DNA of 64,000 nucleotides from Phocaeicola barnesiae DSM 18169 = JCM 13652 (GCF_000374585.1 NZ_KB894645.1:1-64000), one strand, 5' to 3'. Numbered from the stretch's first letter, positions 46,174 to 55,712 are shown. Notes: generated by a model from the letters alone, not told the origin. Made by a program: numbers and translations.

Positions 46174-46878
46174 TCAGAAACCAGTATGGAAGTTCCGGAG
46201 TTCCGCCCGTAAACGGTGCGATTGTCCGTCAGTCAGACTATCAAGCAGTTCCCAAAAACGAGGACCGTGGTTCATCTCACGGGTATGAGCCAGCTCATGC
46301 AACATGACATAATCCATCAGATGTGCCGGAACCAGCATCAGGTAACACGAAAGACTGATGGTACGCGTAGCGGTACAGCTTCCCCAACGGGTACGGGCTC
46401 CGGTAATCCGCACTTTCCGGTAAGGCAGGCCGCAACGTGCAGACCAGGCAGCCAGCAACGGAGGCAGAAACGACTCCGCCCGCCGCTTCAAGGCACGGAC
46501 AATGGCATTACGGACAAGCTTCTGCACCTCATCACGACCGAAATCGGTATCGGCAGGACAATAAATCCGCATCTCCTCTCCTTCTTCCTTCACCGTAAAA
46601 CAACGCAAACGGCTCGGAACAAGCGACAGACGAAAACAATCGGCTTGAATACTAAAATTGAAATCAATCAACCGCACAGCCACTTTCCTAAAGGACTCCA
46701 ACAATCTGGGACGGAAAGGAGCAATAGCCTCCAAAATCTTATCTGCCCGGCTGAAAGGAGGCACGACCACATACAGACCTTCCGGTCTGACACGCATCGA
46801 GATATTCCGTGCCGTTCTTCGGGTACGGATAACAATACGTCCGAAATCCTCATCTGCCAATATACGTTGTGTAGCCAT
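46174..46878 (-). CDS. YgjP-type (DUF45) zinc metallopeptidase
   Basis: A 234-residue protein of the YgjP/DUF45 family, related to WLM-type metallopeptidases. The zinc site is HELAHTREMNHGPRFW (HExxH plus a downstream His), and the preceding RWGSC motif is also conserved. The start is the ATG at 46878; an upstream GTG in frame lies inside the -7 box TATCTTTG (46884-46891). Six or so bases separate that box from the ATG, so the transcript may be leaderless. The substrate is not known. Confidence 0.85.
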   Translation of the reverse strand: MATQRILADEDFGRIVIRTRRTARNISMRVRPEGLYVVVPPFSRADKILEAIAPFRPRLLESFRKVAVRLIDFNFSIQADCFRLSLVPSRLRCFTVKEEGEEMRIYCPADTDFGRDEVQKLVRNAIVRALKRRAESFLPPLLAAWSARCGLPYRKVRITGARTRWGSCTATRTISLSCYLMLVPAHLMDYVMLHELAHTREMNHGPRFWELLDSLTDGQSHRLRAELRNFHTGF

Positions 46879-46883
46879 GGGCA

Positions 46884-46891
46884 CAAAGATA
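46884..46891 (-). promoter_or_regulatory. -7 box of the YgjP gene
   Basis: Minus-strand TATCTTTG with the ATG only five bases later, giving almost no 5' leader. Confidence 0.4.
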
Positions 46892-46931
46892 GGACTTTTC
46901 CGGTTGAGAAATCCTACTCTGCCTCAATAAA

Positions 46932-46963
46932 AAAAGGATTACTGCTCACGCGGTAATCCTTTT
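46932..46963 (-). terminator. Terminator of the sigma/anti-sigma operon
   Basis: An 11-base-pair stem AAAAGGATTAC/GTAATCCTTTT (46932-46963), A- and T-rich on both sides, so it can work in both directions. Confidence 0.7.
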
Positions 46964-47072
46964 CATGTATTTGAGTTAGTAATTTAATTTGAGAGAATTG
47001 AAACTTCACAGCCTCGTTTTTCTATTATAGATAAGCACTAACTATTTATATAAAAGCAAATGAAAATGTTCG

Positions 47073-47546
47073 TTACTGTTTGGTGTTTTCTATACGGGGT
47101 TTTTCCACCACCTTATTGACGGGGACTCTTGCCGTATCGGCCTCGTACGCCACTTGCGGGTCGGTTGCCCGATTTTCAAACTGGTCGTACACATAAACCA
47201 CACCAGCCGAACCGCTACCCAATGATTCCTTGACGACACCCCCTACTGTAAAAAGTAAGGCCAGTACCGCCGCAGCCTTGAAAAGCGGCATGAAACGCGA
47301 ATGCATAGTCAAACGCTTGGCTCTTACAACCGGACGCTCAATTTCTGCCAGAATCCGTTCATCGAAATCGCTTCCCAACTTCTCTTCCTTCGCTACCTCC
47401 TGATAAACAAACAAGGATTTGTAGCGGAGCAGATGAGCCGGCAGTTCTTTCTGCTGGAAGAAAGCCCGAAGAATCTGCTCTTCTTCCAAAGAAGTCTCGC
47501 AGTTCCAATAGCGTTCCAAAAGCTGTTCGATGTACTTATAATCCAT
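47073..47546 (-). CDS. Probable anti-sigma factor with one membrane span
   Basis: A 157-residue protein with a short acidic cytoplasmic N-terminus (YIEQLLERYWNCETSLEEEQ), a single hydrophobic segment (about residues 88-105, LFKAAAVLALLFTVGGVV) and a small periplasmic tail. It overlaps the ECF sigma gene upstream by 11 bases, the usual arrangement for a sigma and its antagonist. It has no zinc-binding anti-sigma motif, so the call is based on topology and context. The signal it reads is unknown. Confidence 0.65.
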   Translation of the reverse strand: MDYKYIEQLLERYWNCETSLEEEQILRAFFQQKELPAHLLRYKSLFVYQEVAKEEKLGSDFDERILAEIERPVVRAKRLTMHSRFMPLFKAAAVLALLFTVGGVVKESLGSGSAGVVYVYDQFENRATDPQVAYEADTARVPVNKVVEKPRIENTKQ

Positions 47547-48045
47547 ACGTTTCTATTTCGTTATATTTTAACTTGATTCGTTGTCTGGCCCGGAAGAGGT
47601 TCACTTTTACCTGCTCCTCGGTAACCTGCAGCAAATCGGCTATTTCCTTGTAACTTTTCCCTTCGATATCACGGAGTTGCAGAATTGTACGCTGCTTCTC
47701 CGGCAATTCGTTCACCAACTGATGGACCAGCTTCAACCTTTCGCTGTCCTCCAATTGGCGGTCGGGAGTCAATGCATCAGGCATCTCCTGTGTTTCCGGA
47801 GTCAACCCGATATGTTGGGCTTCCATCTTCTGGCTCCGGTCGATAGCCAGGTTTCTGGCAATCGTCAGGCAATAGGCCTCAATGGAATCAAACTGTGCCC
47901 ATTCATCGCGCCTGTTCCAGACTTTAATCAACGTATCCTGCACGACATCCTCCGCTTCGGCTCTATCGAGCGTGATACGGAGCGCCAATCGGAAAAGCTT
48001 GTCCTTCAACGGCAGTATATCGTTTCGGAAACTGATTTCTTGCAT
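47536..48045 (-). CDS. ECF-type RNA polymerase sigma factor
   Basis: A 169-residue sigma factor. Region 2 is DRAEAEDVVQDTLIKVW and region 4 LRDIEGKSYKEIADLLQVTEEQVKVNLFRARQ, with the typical short linker. It overlaps the downstream probable anti-sigma gene by 11 bases. A GTAAC-16-CGTCA promoter right upstream suggests it drives its own transcription. No SusC or FecR gene is near, so it is probably an envelope-stress-type regulator rather than a nutrient one. Confidence 0.9.
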   Translation of the reverse strand: MQEISFRNDILPLKDKLFRLALRITLDRAEAEDVVQDTLIKVWNRRDEWAQFDSIEAYCLTIARNLAIDRSQKMEAQHIGLTPETQEMPDALTPDRQLEDSERLKLVHQLVNELPEKQRTILQLRDIEGKSYKEIADLLQVTEEQVKVNLFRARQRIKLKYNEIETYGL

Positions 48046-48060
48046 TGCTTTCTATACTAA

Positions 48061-48086
48061 TGACGGGTGAGTAGAACAAAAGTTAC
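48061..48086 (-). promoter_or_regulatory. ECF-type promoter of the sigma gene
   Basis: Minus-strand GTAAC (48082-48086), a 16-base spacer and CGTCA (48061-48065), the pattern recognised by RpoE-like sigma factors. It suggests autoregulation. Confidence 0.5.
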
Positions 48087-48110
48087 ACCCACCCGCCTAT
48101 TTTTTTTGAA

Positions 48111-48884
48111 TTATTTTTTAATGATTGTTCCGGATTTCCCGTCGATGGCTGATGCTGAGGTGATTATCACTTGGATAACTCCAGCCTCGACTGCCGAAAA
48201 AGAATTCTCCAGCTTCGGAATCATGCCTCCCTGAATCACTCCCTCGTCCACATACTGACGAAACAAGTCCGGAGTGATGACCGGAATCACACTGTCATCA
48301 TCATTCTCATCACGCAGTACACCTTTTTTCTCGAAACAGTACATCAGCGTCACATCGAATGCTTCGGACAATGCTTTGGCTGTTTCGCCGGCAATGGTAT
48401 CGGCATTGGTATTCAGCAAGCCGCCGGCACCGTCATAAGTCAACGGAGCCATGACCGGTACAATTCCCTGACGAATCAGCTGTACCAATACATCGGCACG
48501 TACCTCTTTCACATCGCCTACGAATCCATAGTCCACATCCTTCACCGGACGTTTATCTGAACGGATAACTCCCATATCAGCCCCTGTAAGACCAACAGCG
48601 TTCACGCCCTTGCCCTGCAGACCTGCCACGATGTTCTTGTTGACCAAGCCACCGTAAACCATCGTCACCACTTTCAGTGTTTCGGCATCGGTGATACGGC
48701 GTCCGTTCACCATTCGGCTTTCAATACCCAATTGAGCAGCGATACGGGTAGCAGAACGTCCACCACCGTGTACCAGCAGTTTATAGCCAGGAACAGCTGA
48801 AAAATCGCTCAACAAACGATTCAAGGTATCTGTTTCCTCAACGATTTTTCCACCTACCTTTATAATAGTCAGTTTCTCTTTCAT
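48111..48884 (-). CDS. argB: Acetylglutamate (or succinylglutamate) kinase
   Basis: A 257-residue amino-acid kinase for the second step of arginine synthesis. Motifs IIKVGGKIVEE, LVHGGGRSAT, GLVNKNIVAGL and LNTNADTIAGETAKALSEA are characteristic. It is separate from the argR-argD cluster by 12 kb and lies 22 bases after speA, apparently in one operon. As in other Bacteroidetes the natural substrate may be N-succinylglutamate. Confidence 0.95.
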   Translation of the reverse strand: MKEKLTIIKVGGKIVEETDTLNRLLSDFSAVPGYKLLVHGGGRSATRIAAQLGIESRMVNGRRITDAETLKVVTMVYGGLVNKNIVAGLQGKGVNAVGLTGADMGVIRSDKRPVKDVDYGFVGDVKEVRADVLVQLIRQGIVPVMAPLTYDGAGGLLNTNADTIAGETAKALSEAFDVTLMYCFEKKGVLRDENDDDSVIPVITPDLFRQYVDEGVIQGGMIPKLENSFSAVEAGVIQVIITSASAIDGKSGTIIKK

Positions 48885-48906
48885 GTTTTCCTCCTTTATC
48901 TTCCTG

Positions 48907-50799
48907 TTACTCCAAGTAAGTATATCCGTACAGACCGGAACGGTAGTTCGCCAGGAATTCTTTTCCTTCTTCCAGCGAAATCTTTCCTTCCTTGACTGAT
49001 TTGGTTACCCAGGTTTCCAGGTTACGTACCAATTTCTTCGGATTATACTGTACATAATCCAATACTTCAGCTACGGTCTCACCGTCAATCACCTGGTCGA
49101 TGCTGTAACCCTTATCGTCTACAGATACGTGAACGGCATTGGTATCGCCGAACAGGTTATGCATATCCCCCAGAATTTCCTGATAAGCTCCTACCAGGAA
49201 CACACCGATATAATAAGATTCTTTGGCCTTGACCGTATGTACCGGCAAATCATGCGTCACGCTACGGCTCGTTACAAAATTCGTAATCTTTCCGTCCGAA
49301 TCACAGGTAATATCCTGCAAGGTAGCTGTCCGGTCCGGACGTTCATCCAGACGCTGGATAGGCATAATCGGGAAAATCTGGTCGAGCGCCCACAGGTCAG
49401 GCAACGACTGGAACAGGGAGAAGTTACAGAAATACTTGTCGGCCAGCAGTTTGTCCAGATTCCGGAATTCATCGGGCACATGCTTCAATCCCGCAGCTAT
49501 CCGGTTTATCTCCCGACAAACAGACCAGTACATCCGTTCTATCTGAGCACGTGTTTTCAGGTCTACAATACCGTGACTGAACAAATCGAGTGATTCCTCA
49601 CGTATCTGCTGGGCATCGTGCCAAGCCTCCAGCATGGTCCGTTGATTCAGATTGTCCCAAATCTGATACAATTCCTGCACCAGTTCATGATCCTCCGGAC
49701 TTACTTCAAATTCTTCCGGCATTTCTGGCAAAGAAGCCGTTTCCAAGACCTCGAAAATAAGCACCGAATGGTGAGCCGTCAGCGAACGTCCACTTTCTGT
49801 AATGATATTCGGATGCGGAATACCGTTCTTATTGCTGGCATCTACCAAGATGGAAATAGAGTCGTTCACATACTCCTGAATGGAATAGTTCACACTACTT
49901 TCGCTGGTAGACGAACGTGTACCGTCATAATCCACACCCAAACCACCGCCGATATCGACAAACTCCACCTGGAATCCCAGCTGATGAAGCTGCACATAAA
50001 ACTGCGAAGCCTCACGCAAAGCCGTCTTGATACGACGTATCTTGGTAATCTGACTGCCGATATGGAAATGAATCAACTTCAGGCAATCCTTCAAATCTTT
50101 CTTCTCGATAAGATCAAGCGCTTCGAGCAATTCGCTGGAAGTCAGTCCAAACTTACTGGCGTCGCCACCGCTTTCCTCCCATTTGCCGCTTCCCGAAGAA
50201 GCCAGTTTGATGCGGATACCGATGTTGGGACGTACGTTCAACTGTTTGGCCATGCGGGCAATGAGGCGCAATTCGTTCAGCTTTTCCACGACCAGGAACA
50301 CCCGTTTACCCATTTTCTGAGCCAACAGTGCCAGTTCGATGTAACTCTCGTCTTTATACCCGTTGCAGATAATCAACGAATCGGAATCAGTGTTGATACC
50401 GATAACGGCATGAAGTTCCGGCTTCGAACCGGCCTCCAGACCCAAGTTGAATTTCTTTCCATGGCTGATAATCTCCTCTACAACCGGACGCATCTGGTTC
50501 ACCTTGATAGGATAGATGATAAAGTTCTGGGCCTGATAGCCATACTCTTCGGATGCCTGTTTGAAACAATTGGATATCTTTTCAATCCGGTTATCCAATA
50601 TATCCGGGAAGCGTACCAGCATGGGGGCTGTTACATCCCTCAGCTGCAGTTCGTCGACCAGTTCTTTCAGGTCGACCTGTACCCCGTCTTTACGGGGAGT
50701 TACCACTACATGACCTTTGTCATTAATACCAAAGTAGGAGACACCCCACCCCGTAATGTTGTAGAGTTCTTCAGAATCTTCAATACGCCATTTTCTCAT
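48907..50799 (-). CDS. speA: Biosynthetic arginine decarboxylase
   Basis: A 630-residue PLP enzyme of the alanine-racemase fold that decarboxylates arginine to agmatine for polyamines. The PLP Lys is in IIYPIKVNQ, and the substrate-binding HFHIGSQI and VDIGGGLGVDYDGT motifs are conserved. It is followed by argB in the same operon, so arginine use and arginine synthesis are transcribed together. A possible promoter (CAAGGATTA on the plus strand, 50844-50852, with a TTTG on the minus strand at 50871-50874) lies upstream. Confidence 0.95.
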   Translation of the reverse strand: MRKWRIEDSEELYNITGWGVSYFGINDKGHVVVTPRKDGVQVDLKELVDELQLRDVTAPMLVRFPDILDNRIEKISNCFKQASEEYGYQAQNFIIYPIKVNQMRPVVEEIISHGKKFNLGLEAGSKPELHAVIGINTDSDSLIICNGYKDESYIELALLAQKMGKRVFLVVEKLNELRLIARMAKQLNVRPNIGIRIKLASSGSGKWEESGGDASKFGLTSSELLEALDLIEKKDLKDCLKLIHFHIGSQITKIRRIKTALREASQFYVQLHQLGFQVEFVDIGGGLGVDYDGTRSSTSESSVNYSIQEYVNDSISILVDASNKNGIPHPNIITESGRSLTAHHSVLIFEVLETASLPEMPEEFEVSPEDHELVQELYQIWDNLNQRTMLEAWHDAQQIREESLDLFSHGIVDLKTRAQIERMYWSVCREINRIAAGLKHVPDEFRNLDKLLADKYFCNFSLFQSLPDLWALDQIFPIMPIQRLDERPDRTATLQDITCDSDGKITNFVTSRSVTHDLPVHTVKAKESYYIGVFLVGAYQEILGDMHNLFGDTNAVHVSVDDKGYSIDQVIDGETVAEVLDYVQYNPKKLVRNLETWVTKSVKEGKISLEEGKEFLANYRSGLYGYTYLE

Positions 50800-50843
50800 T
50801 TCACAACATAAAGTCTACGTTTATACTAATATACTTTTAAATT

Positions 50844-50874
50844 CAAGGATTATCGGATGAAGCCAGCAAACAAA
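50844..50874 (-). promoter_or_regulatory. Possible internal promoter of speA-argB
   Basis: Minus-strand TTTG (50871-50874), 18 bases, then TAATCCTTG (50844-50852), a one-step-off match to the Bacteroides consensus. It lies in the 157-base gap between aroK and speA. Confidence 0.35.
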
Positions 50875-50956
50875 GGAAAATCCGTCCACTTCACAAGTTA
50901 CCGAATCTTCATGAATCTGCACTTCAATGTACACCTCCCAACAGAGGCTCCGTTTT

Positions 50957-51490
50957 TTAATTATTTTTATTTATTAACTCTTTCAGTTTTTCTACCGATT
51001 CGTCAATCTGCTCATAGCTCTCCAGCCGCTCTGCATTGAAATGAAGCCGAGCCTGCGAATAGAAAGGCAAACGCTTCTGTAAAGCGTTTACTATCACCTC
51101 CATCAGTTCCTCATCGGTCTTATCGGCCAGTAAAGGACGTTTGGCTTTGGCTATCTTCAACCGACGGAACAACACCTCGGGGTGAGCATCCAGAAAAACG
51201 GTCGTACCTTGCCGGTTCATGTATTCCATATTATCAAAGAAACACGGAGTTCCTCCACCACAGGCTATGACCACATCTTCGAACTCTCCAGCCTCATGCA
51301 GCATCTTCCTTTCCTGCTCACGGAAACCATCTTCACCACGTTCTGCAAAAAGTATAGAGATGGATTTGTGCAGACGCTCTTCGATATACCAGTCCAAGTC
51401 GATAAACTCCAGACCAGTGGCACGGGCAAACGCTCTTCCCAGCGTAGTCTTGCCCGAACCCATATAACCTATCAGAAAAATCCGTTTCAT
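50957..51490 (-). CDS. aroK: Shikimate kinase
   Basis: A 177-residue kinase of aromatic amino-acid synthesis. The Walker A loop GYMGSGKTTLGRAFA (residues 8-22), the DLD motif after it and the ACGGGTPC loop for shikimate are present. The start overlaps the topA stop by four bases (ATGA), so it is translationally coupled to topA. Confidence 0.94.
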   Translation of the reverse strand: MKRIFLIGYMGSGKTTLGRAFARATGLEFIDLDWYIEERLHKSISILFAERGEDGFREQERKMLHEAGEFEDVVIACGGGTPCFFDNMEYMNRQGTTVFLDAHPEVLFRRLKIAKAKRPLLADKTDEELMEVIVNALQKRLPFYSQARLHFNAERLESYEQIDESVEKLKELINKNN

Positions 51491-53820
51491 TTTTTCTTCT
51501 TAGCTGAACGAATCACCTTGCGAGTTTCCGATTTCTCTTTCTGCAGTTCGATGACCTTGAAACAAGCATCCAGATTCAGGTCGGCAGGCTCCACATTTTC
51601 AGGAATCTTATAGTTCTTCTTCTGATACGCGATATACGGACCGTAACGACCGTTCAGAATCTGCAGATCCGGATTCTCAGCAAAAGTCTTGATGACTTTT
51701 TTAGCCTCAGCTTCCTGTTTATCCTTCAACATCTGCTCAGCCTCTTCCAAAGTGACACTCAACGGGTCTACTGTCTTCGGGATAGATACATAAGTATTTT
51801 CGTAACGGATATACGGTCCGAACTTACCTTTTCCTACCGTAACCGGTTTACCGTCAATATCGCCCAAGGCACGCGGGAACTTGAACAGTTCCAAGGCTTC
51901 TTCCAAGGTAATCGTTTCCAGAGAATGTTCCTTGTTCAACTGGGCAAAACGCGGCTTCTCCTCATCTTCGGCCGAACCAATCTGTGCCATCGGTCCGAAA
52001 CGGCCAATCTTAACCGAAACCGGTTTACCGGATGAAGGGTCAATACCCAAAACACGTTCGCCTACTTTATGTTCACTCTTGACCGAAAGAGTCTGTTCCA
52101 CCAGCGGATGGAACTTCTGATAGAACTGTTCCATCAATCCGGTCCAAGGCTTCTCGCCTTCAGCTACTTCGTCGAACTCCTTTTCTACATTTGCCGTAAA
52201 ATTGTAATCCATAATGGCCGGGAAATATTCCATCAGAAAATCATTGACCACAGTACCCACATCGGTAGGCAGCAACTTAGACTTTTCACTTCCCGTCATT
52301 TCGGTACGGGTCGATTCTTTTATTTTTCCAGCGGTCAGTTTCAGAACTTCATAAGTACGCTGTACACCTTCGCGATTGCCTTTCTCTACATAGCCTCGCT
52401 GCTGTACGGTAGAAATGGTAGGTGCATAGGTAGACGGACGTCCGATACCCAATTCCTCCAGTTTACGTACCAGGCTTGCTTCTGTATAGCGAGGCGGCGC
52501 CTGTGTATACCGTTCCACAGCTTGAATCTCACGGTTCGTGAACTGCTGACCGACTACCAGTTGCGGCAACAGCCGGTTCTCGCTTTCCTGTTCGGCATCG
52601 TCATCGTATGACTCTTTATAAACACGCAGGAAACCGTCAAAAGTCACTACCTCACCCACAGCAACAAACACATCTTCCACGCCGGAGATTGAGATGGTAG
52701 CTGTGGTCTTTTCCAGTTCAGCATCGGCCATCTGTGAAGCGAGGGTCCGTTTCCAAATCAGCTCATACAGGCGCTGTTCCTGCGATGTGCCTTCCACGCT
52801 CTGGTTCGCCATGTAAGTCGGACGAATGGCCTCGTGTGCTTCCTGGGCACCCTTGGTCTTGGTAGCATACTGGCGGGTCTTCGCATACCGTTCACCCATG
52901 AGAGAAACAATCGTTTCACGACTGGTACCCAATGCCAGTTCCGACAAGTTCACTGAGTCGGTACGCATATAAGTAATCAATCCGTTTTCATACAGACGCT
53001 GCGCCAGCATCATGGTCTGTGCCACTGTATAACCTAATTTACGGGCAGCCTCCTGCTGCAAGGTAGAAGTAGTAAACGGAGCAGCCGGAGATTTCTTGAC
53101 CGGACGGGTCGTAATGTCTTCAATCTTGAATTCAGCTCCTATACACTTTTCCAGAAAATCCTTCGCTTCTTCCTTCGTCTTAAAACGTCTGTTCAGCTCA
53201 GCCCGTACTTCGTTTCCATTTCCGTCATCAAAAACTGCCGTAACCCGGAAAGAAGCCTCGCTCACGAAACCTTGGATTTCACGTTCACGGTCAACTATGA
53301 GGCGGACGGCCACCGACTGTACACGACCGGCAGAAAGAGCCGGTTTGATTTTCTTCCACAATACCGGTGACAACTCAAAACCTACAATACGGTCCAACAC
53401 CCGTCGTGCCTGCTGCGCATTCACCAAATCTACATTGATGTCCCGCGGATGTTCGATAGCTTTCAGGATAGCAGTCTTTGTGATTTCATGGAATACAATC
53501 CGCTTGGTCTTCTCGGGTTTCAGTTTCAATACTTCAAACAAGTGCCAAGAGATAGCCTCTCCTTCGCGGTCCTCATCGGATGCCAGCCAGACCATGTCGG
53601 CCTTCTTTGCTTCCGCCTTCAGTTCTTCCACCACCTTCTTCTTATCCTCGGGTATCTCATAAATCGGTTTGAAATTATCCGCAATATCGATACTGAATGC
53701 TCTCTTTTTCAGGTCACGGATATGTCCGTAGCTGGAGAGCACCTTATAGCCTGTTCCCAGGAACTTTTCGATGGTTTTCGCCTTTGCCGGAGATTCGACT
53801 ATTACTAGATTATTCTGCAT
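51487..53820 (-). CDS. topA: DNA topoisomerase I (type IA)
   Basis: A 777-residue enzyme that relaxes negative supercoils. The N-terminal Toprim domain has IVESPAKAKTIEKFLG and DEDREGE; the catalytic Tyr is in GLITYMRTDS. The C-terminus carries three short repeats (GKFGPYIRYEN, GRYGPYIAY, GRFGPMAQIG) instead of the usual zinc fingers, as is common in Bacteroidetes. The ATG at 53820 is chosen because the -7 box lies at 53849-53856; an ATG at 53835 is possible and the longer frame to 54003 is not. Confidence 0.95.
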   Translation of the reverse strand: MQNNLVIVESPAKAKTIEKFLGTGYKVLSSYGHIRDLKKRAFSIDIADNFKPIYEIPEDKKKVVEELKAEAKKADMVWLASDEDREGEAISWHLFEVLKLKPEKTKRIVFHEITKTAILKAIEHPRDINVDLVNAQQARRVLDRIVGFELSPVLWKKIKPALSAGRVQSVAVRLIVDREREIQGFVSEASFRVTAVFDDGNGNEVRAELNRRFKTKEEAKDFLEKCIGAEFKIEDITTRPVKKSPAAPFTTSTLQQEAARKLGYTVAQTMMLAQRLYENGLITYMRTDSVNLSELALGTSRETIVSLMGERYAKTRQYATKTKGAQEAHEAIRPTYMANQSVEGTSQEQRLYELIWKRTLASQMADAELEKTTATISISGVEDVFVAVGEVVTFDGFLRVYKESYDDDAEQESENRLLPQLVVGQQFTNREIQAVERYTQAPPRYTEASLVRKLEELGIGRPSTYAPTISTVQQRGYVEKGNREGVQRTYEVLKLTAGKIKESTRTEMTGSEKSKLLPTDVGTVVNDFLMEYFPAIMDYNFTANVEKEFDEVAEGEKPWTGLMEQFYQKFHPLVEQTLSVKSEHKVGERVLGIDPSSGKPVSVKIGRFGPMAQIGSAEDEEKPRFAQLNKEHSLETITLEEALELFKFPRALGDIDGKPVTVGKGKFGPYIRYENTYVSIPKTVDPLSVTLEEAEQMLKDKQEAEAKKVIKTFAENPDLQILNGRYGPYIAYQKKNYKIPENVEPADLNLDACFKVIELQKEKSETRKVIRSAKKKK

Positions 53821-53848
53821 AACAATGTATTCCATTAAAGTTTCTGGG

Positions 53849-53856
53849 CAAATGTA
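53849..53856 (-). promoter_or_regulatory. -7 box of the topA-aroK operon
   Basis: Minus-strand TACATTTG, 29 bases before the chosen topA start. Confidence 0.45.
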
Positions 53857-53962
53857 GGAAAAAAACAGATTTTTCTCCCTATAATAAGGTATGTTTCTTC
53901 TTTTTTGTTCGTTTTTACAGGTTTTAAGACAAGAAAATGCAGGAAAGAGATACTGATGTAAC

Positions 53963-54015
53963 AAAAAAAATGTCCGGAAGCAGCCTCCCACAGAAAAGGA
54001 CACTGTTTCCGGACA
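53963..54015 (-). terminator. Terminator of the Nudix-TPR-barrel operon
   Basis: Minus-strand stem TGTCCGGAA/TTCCGGACA (53971-54015) followed by eight U (53963-53970). The loop is long. Confidence 0.7.
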
Positions 54016-54040
54016 AGAAATATCCCAAAGGTACTGCTCT

Positions 54041-55705
54041 TTAGAAACGGTAGCTTACTCCTCCCATGACATAGAGTTTCTGCATGGGATAACCGTTTGA
54101 CTGCAGATAAGTCTTGTTGAGCAGATTATTGACCGAAACAAACACGTTGAAACGTTCCATCAGTTCATAGTCGGCACGCAAGTTCAGTTCGTTTACCGGA
54201 TCGGCCTTGCCATCCAAAGAGTCAATGTTCTTACGTCCTTCATACCGATAAGAAAGTCCGGCATGAAGACCTTCCAAAATCTTGAAGCGAGCAGATAAAC
54301 CGATTTCAAAAGCAGGCTTCAGCATCAGCAAGGCTTCCTTACCTTCATCCACGCTCCAACCATAAAAAGCGCCGTCTACCGAGAAATCGAACCAGTCACG
54401 GTATGCATAGCTGACCGATGCTCCTCCGTAGCCCAGCTTAGCCTTATCCTGTGCCAACCCGGCATACACATAAAAAGCATTCTCATCAGCCATTCCAGGA
54501 AGAACGAAGATTTCATTCTTTACCATCCGATACCCTCCGTACAGATGCAGGCCCAATCCCGGTACAGGCGAAGCTTTCAATCCAAGAGAAAGGTCCATCG
54601 GAGTGTACGTCGTACGCATCTGCTCCGTCTGGAACCAATAGGGAGAAATATCATTCAACTGACGGAAATCGTTCAACTGAGTTCCTCCACCAGCTTTCAG
54701 ATACAACCGGTTGGAAGTAGCAAAGGTATAAGCCAGTTCAATATCCGGTGCAGCCTTGATACCCCCATGGTATGCTGTCTGCCAATCGACATGTGCTCCC
54801 AGATGAGCTTCGAAACTGCCATTCCTGTACGTATAGTACGGATTCAGCCGGAGCAAGGTATAATCCTGCTGGTCAACGTCATGAATCACATTATCCATCG
54901 TCAGGTTCAAACCCACCTGCTGTTCATCGGAGATATCCCCTTCCATATACCCCTTTGTATGGAAAATATTTTCAGAGCCCTCCCATAAACCCATCTGGGC
55001 ATACTTTCGGCTGAAGCTGCGCAGCCCGGTCTGAATGCCGAAACGGACCGGGAAAGATGTGTCTGTAGACCGAACACCGACATATCCTTCGGCCAAGGTA
55101 TAATGCTGTTTGTCCAAATAACCGGGAAGTTGGGCAGACGAAGTGGAAGCCGGCATGTAATTGAATACCTGTGAAGCAAAATTACCTCCCAGCCAAAGAG
55201 CCACCCGCTTGAAATCGTGCCGATAATCGAGAGAAAAATCAGTCCGGAAGAAACGTGATTTCCAGTCATCTTCTTCAGTCAGCATCGGGATATCACCACA
55301 CAAGCCATACAGTGAAGCCATCACGCCCAACTGGTCGCGCGAGGAGATGTTCCATAAATAGCTGGCCTTAAAATCGGTATTGTTCCGGTTACCGTATGCA
55401 CCCCGGATATAACCACGGGGGGCAACCGGCTGTGTCAGACTACGGGTAATCGGCCCCATCGGTGCAACAGCCCAAGTCGTGAGCGGACGCTGCGACTCCG
55501 CATAATCGATATGCTGTTTAGCCACAGCCGGTTCTTCTATCTGAGGCAGCACATTCACCTTAAAGGCATCCATCACCTCCGGATTATACTGGTTTTCTAC
55601 CACCACCGTCCGGTTCAGTGTAGAATCCTTGGCTTGCTGTTGGGCAGCTGCCGGAAGCATCGGCAACAAGGCAGCCCCCAGAATCATATTTCTAATCGTA
55701 TTCAT
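54041..55705 (-). CDS. Outer-membrane beta-barrel protein, TonB-receptor-like without plug
   Basis: A 554-residue protein with a signal peptide (cut near AAAQQ), a short N-terminal periplasmic part (VVVENQYNPEVMDAF) and a barrel made of amphipathic beta strands, ending VSYRF. It resembles the barrel part of TonB-dependent receptors (late NNLLNKTYLQSNGYPM motif) but lacks a plug and TonB box. It lies 7 bases after a large periplasmic TPR gene, so the two products probably act together, for example in envelope assembly. Confidence 0.8.
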   Translation of the reverse strand: MNTIRNMILGAALLPMLPAAAQQQAKDSTLNRTVVVENQYNPEVMDAFKVNVLPQIEEPAVAKQHIDYAESQRPLTTWAVAPMGPITRSLTQPVAPRGYIRGAYGNRNNTDFKASYLWNISSRDQLGVMASLYGLCGDIPMLTEEDDWKSRFFRTDFSLDYRHDFKRVALWLGGNFASQVFNYMPASTSSAQLPGYLDKQHYTLAEGYVGVRSTDTSFPVRFGIQTGLRSFSRKYAQMGLWEGSENIFHTKGYMEGDISDEQQVGLNLTMDNVIHDVDQQDYTLLRLNPYYTYRNGSFEAHLGAHVDWQTAYHGGIKAAPDIELAYTFATSNRLYLKAGGGTQLNDFRQLNDISPYWFQTEQMRTTYTPMDLSLGLKASPVPGLGLHLYGGYRMVKNEIFVLPGMADENAFYVYAGLAQDKAKLGYGGASVSYAYRDWFDFSVDGAFYGWSVDEGKEALLMLKPAFEIGLSARFKILEGLHAGLSYRYEGRKNIDSLDGKADPVNELNLRADYELMERFNVFVSVNNLLNKTYLQSNGYPMQKLYVMGGVSYRF

Positions 55706-55712
55706 ACGTTTC

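Noticed and set aside
45006..46307. 433-codon open frame on the plus strand
   Set aside because: It lies antisense to the MATE gene, is rich in His, Gln and Arg, and has no family features; it is a shadow caused by codon bias.
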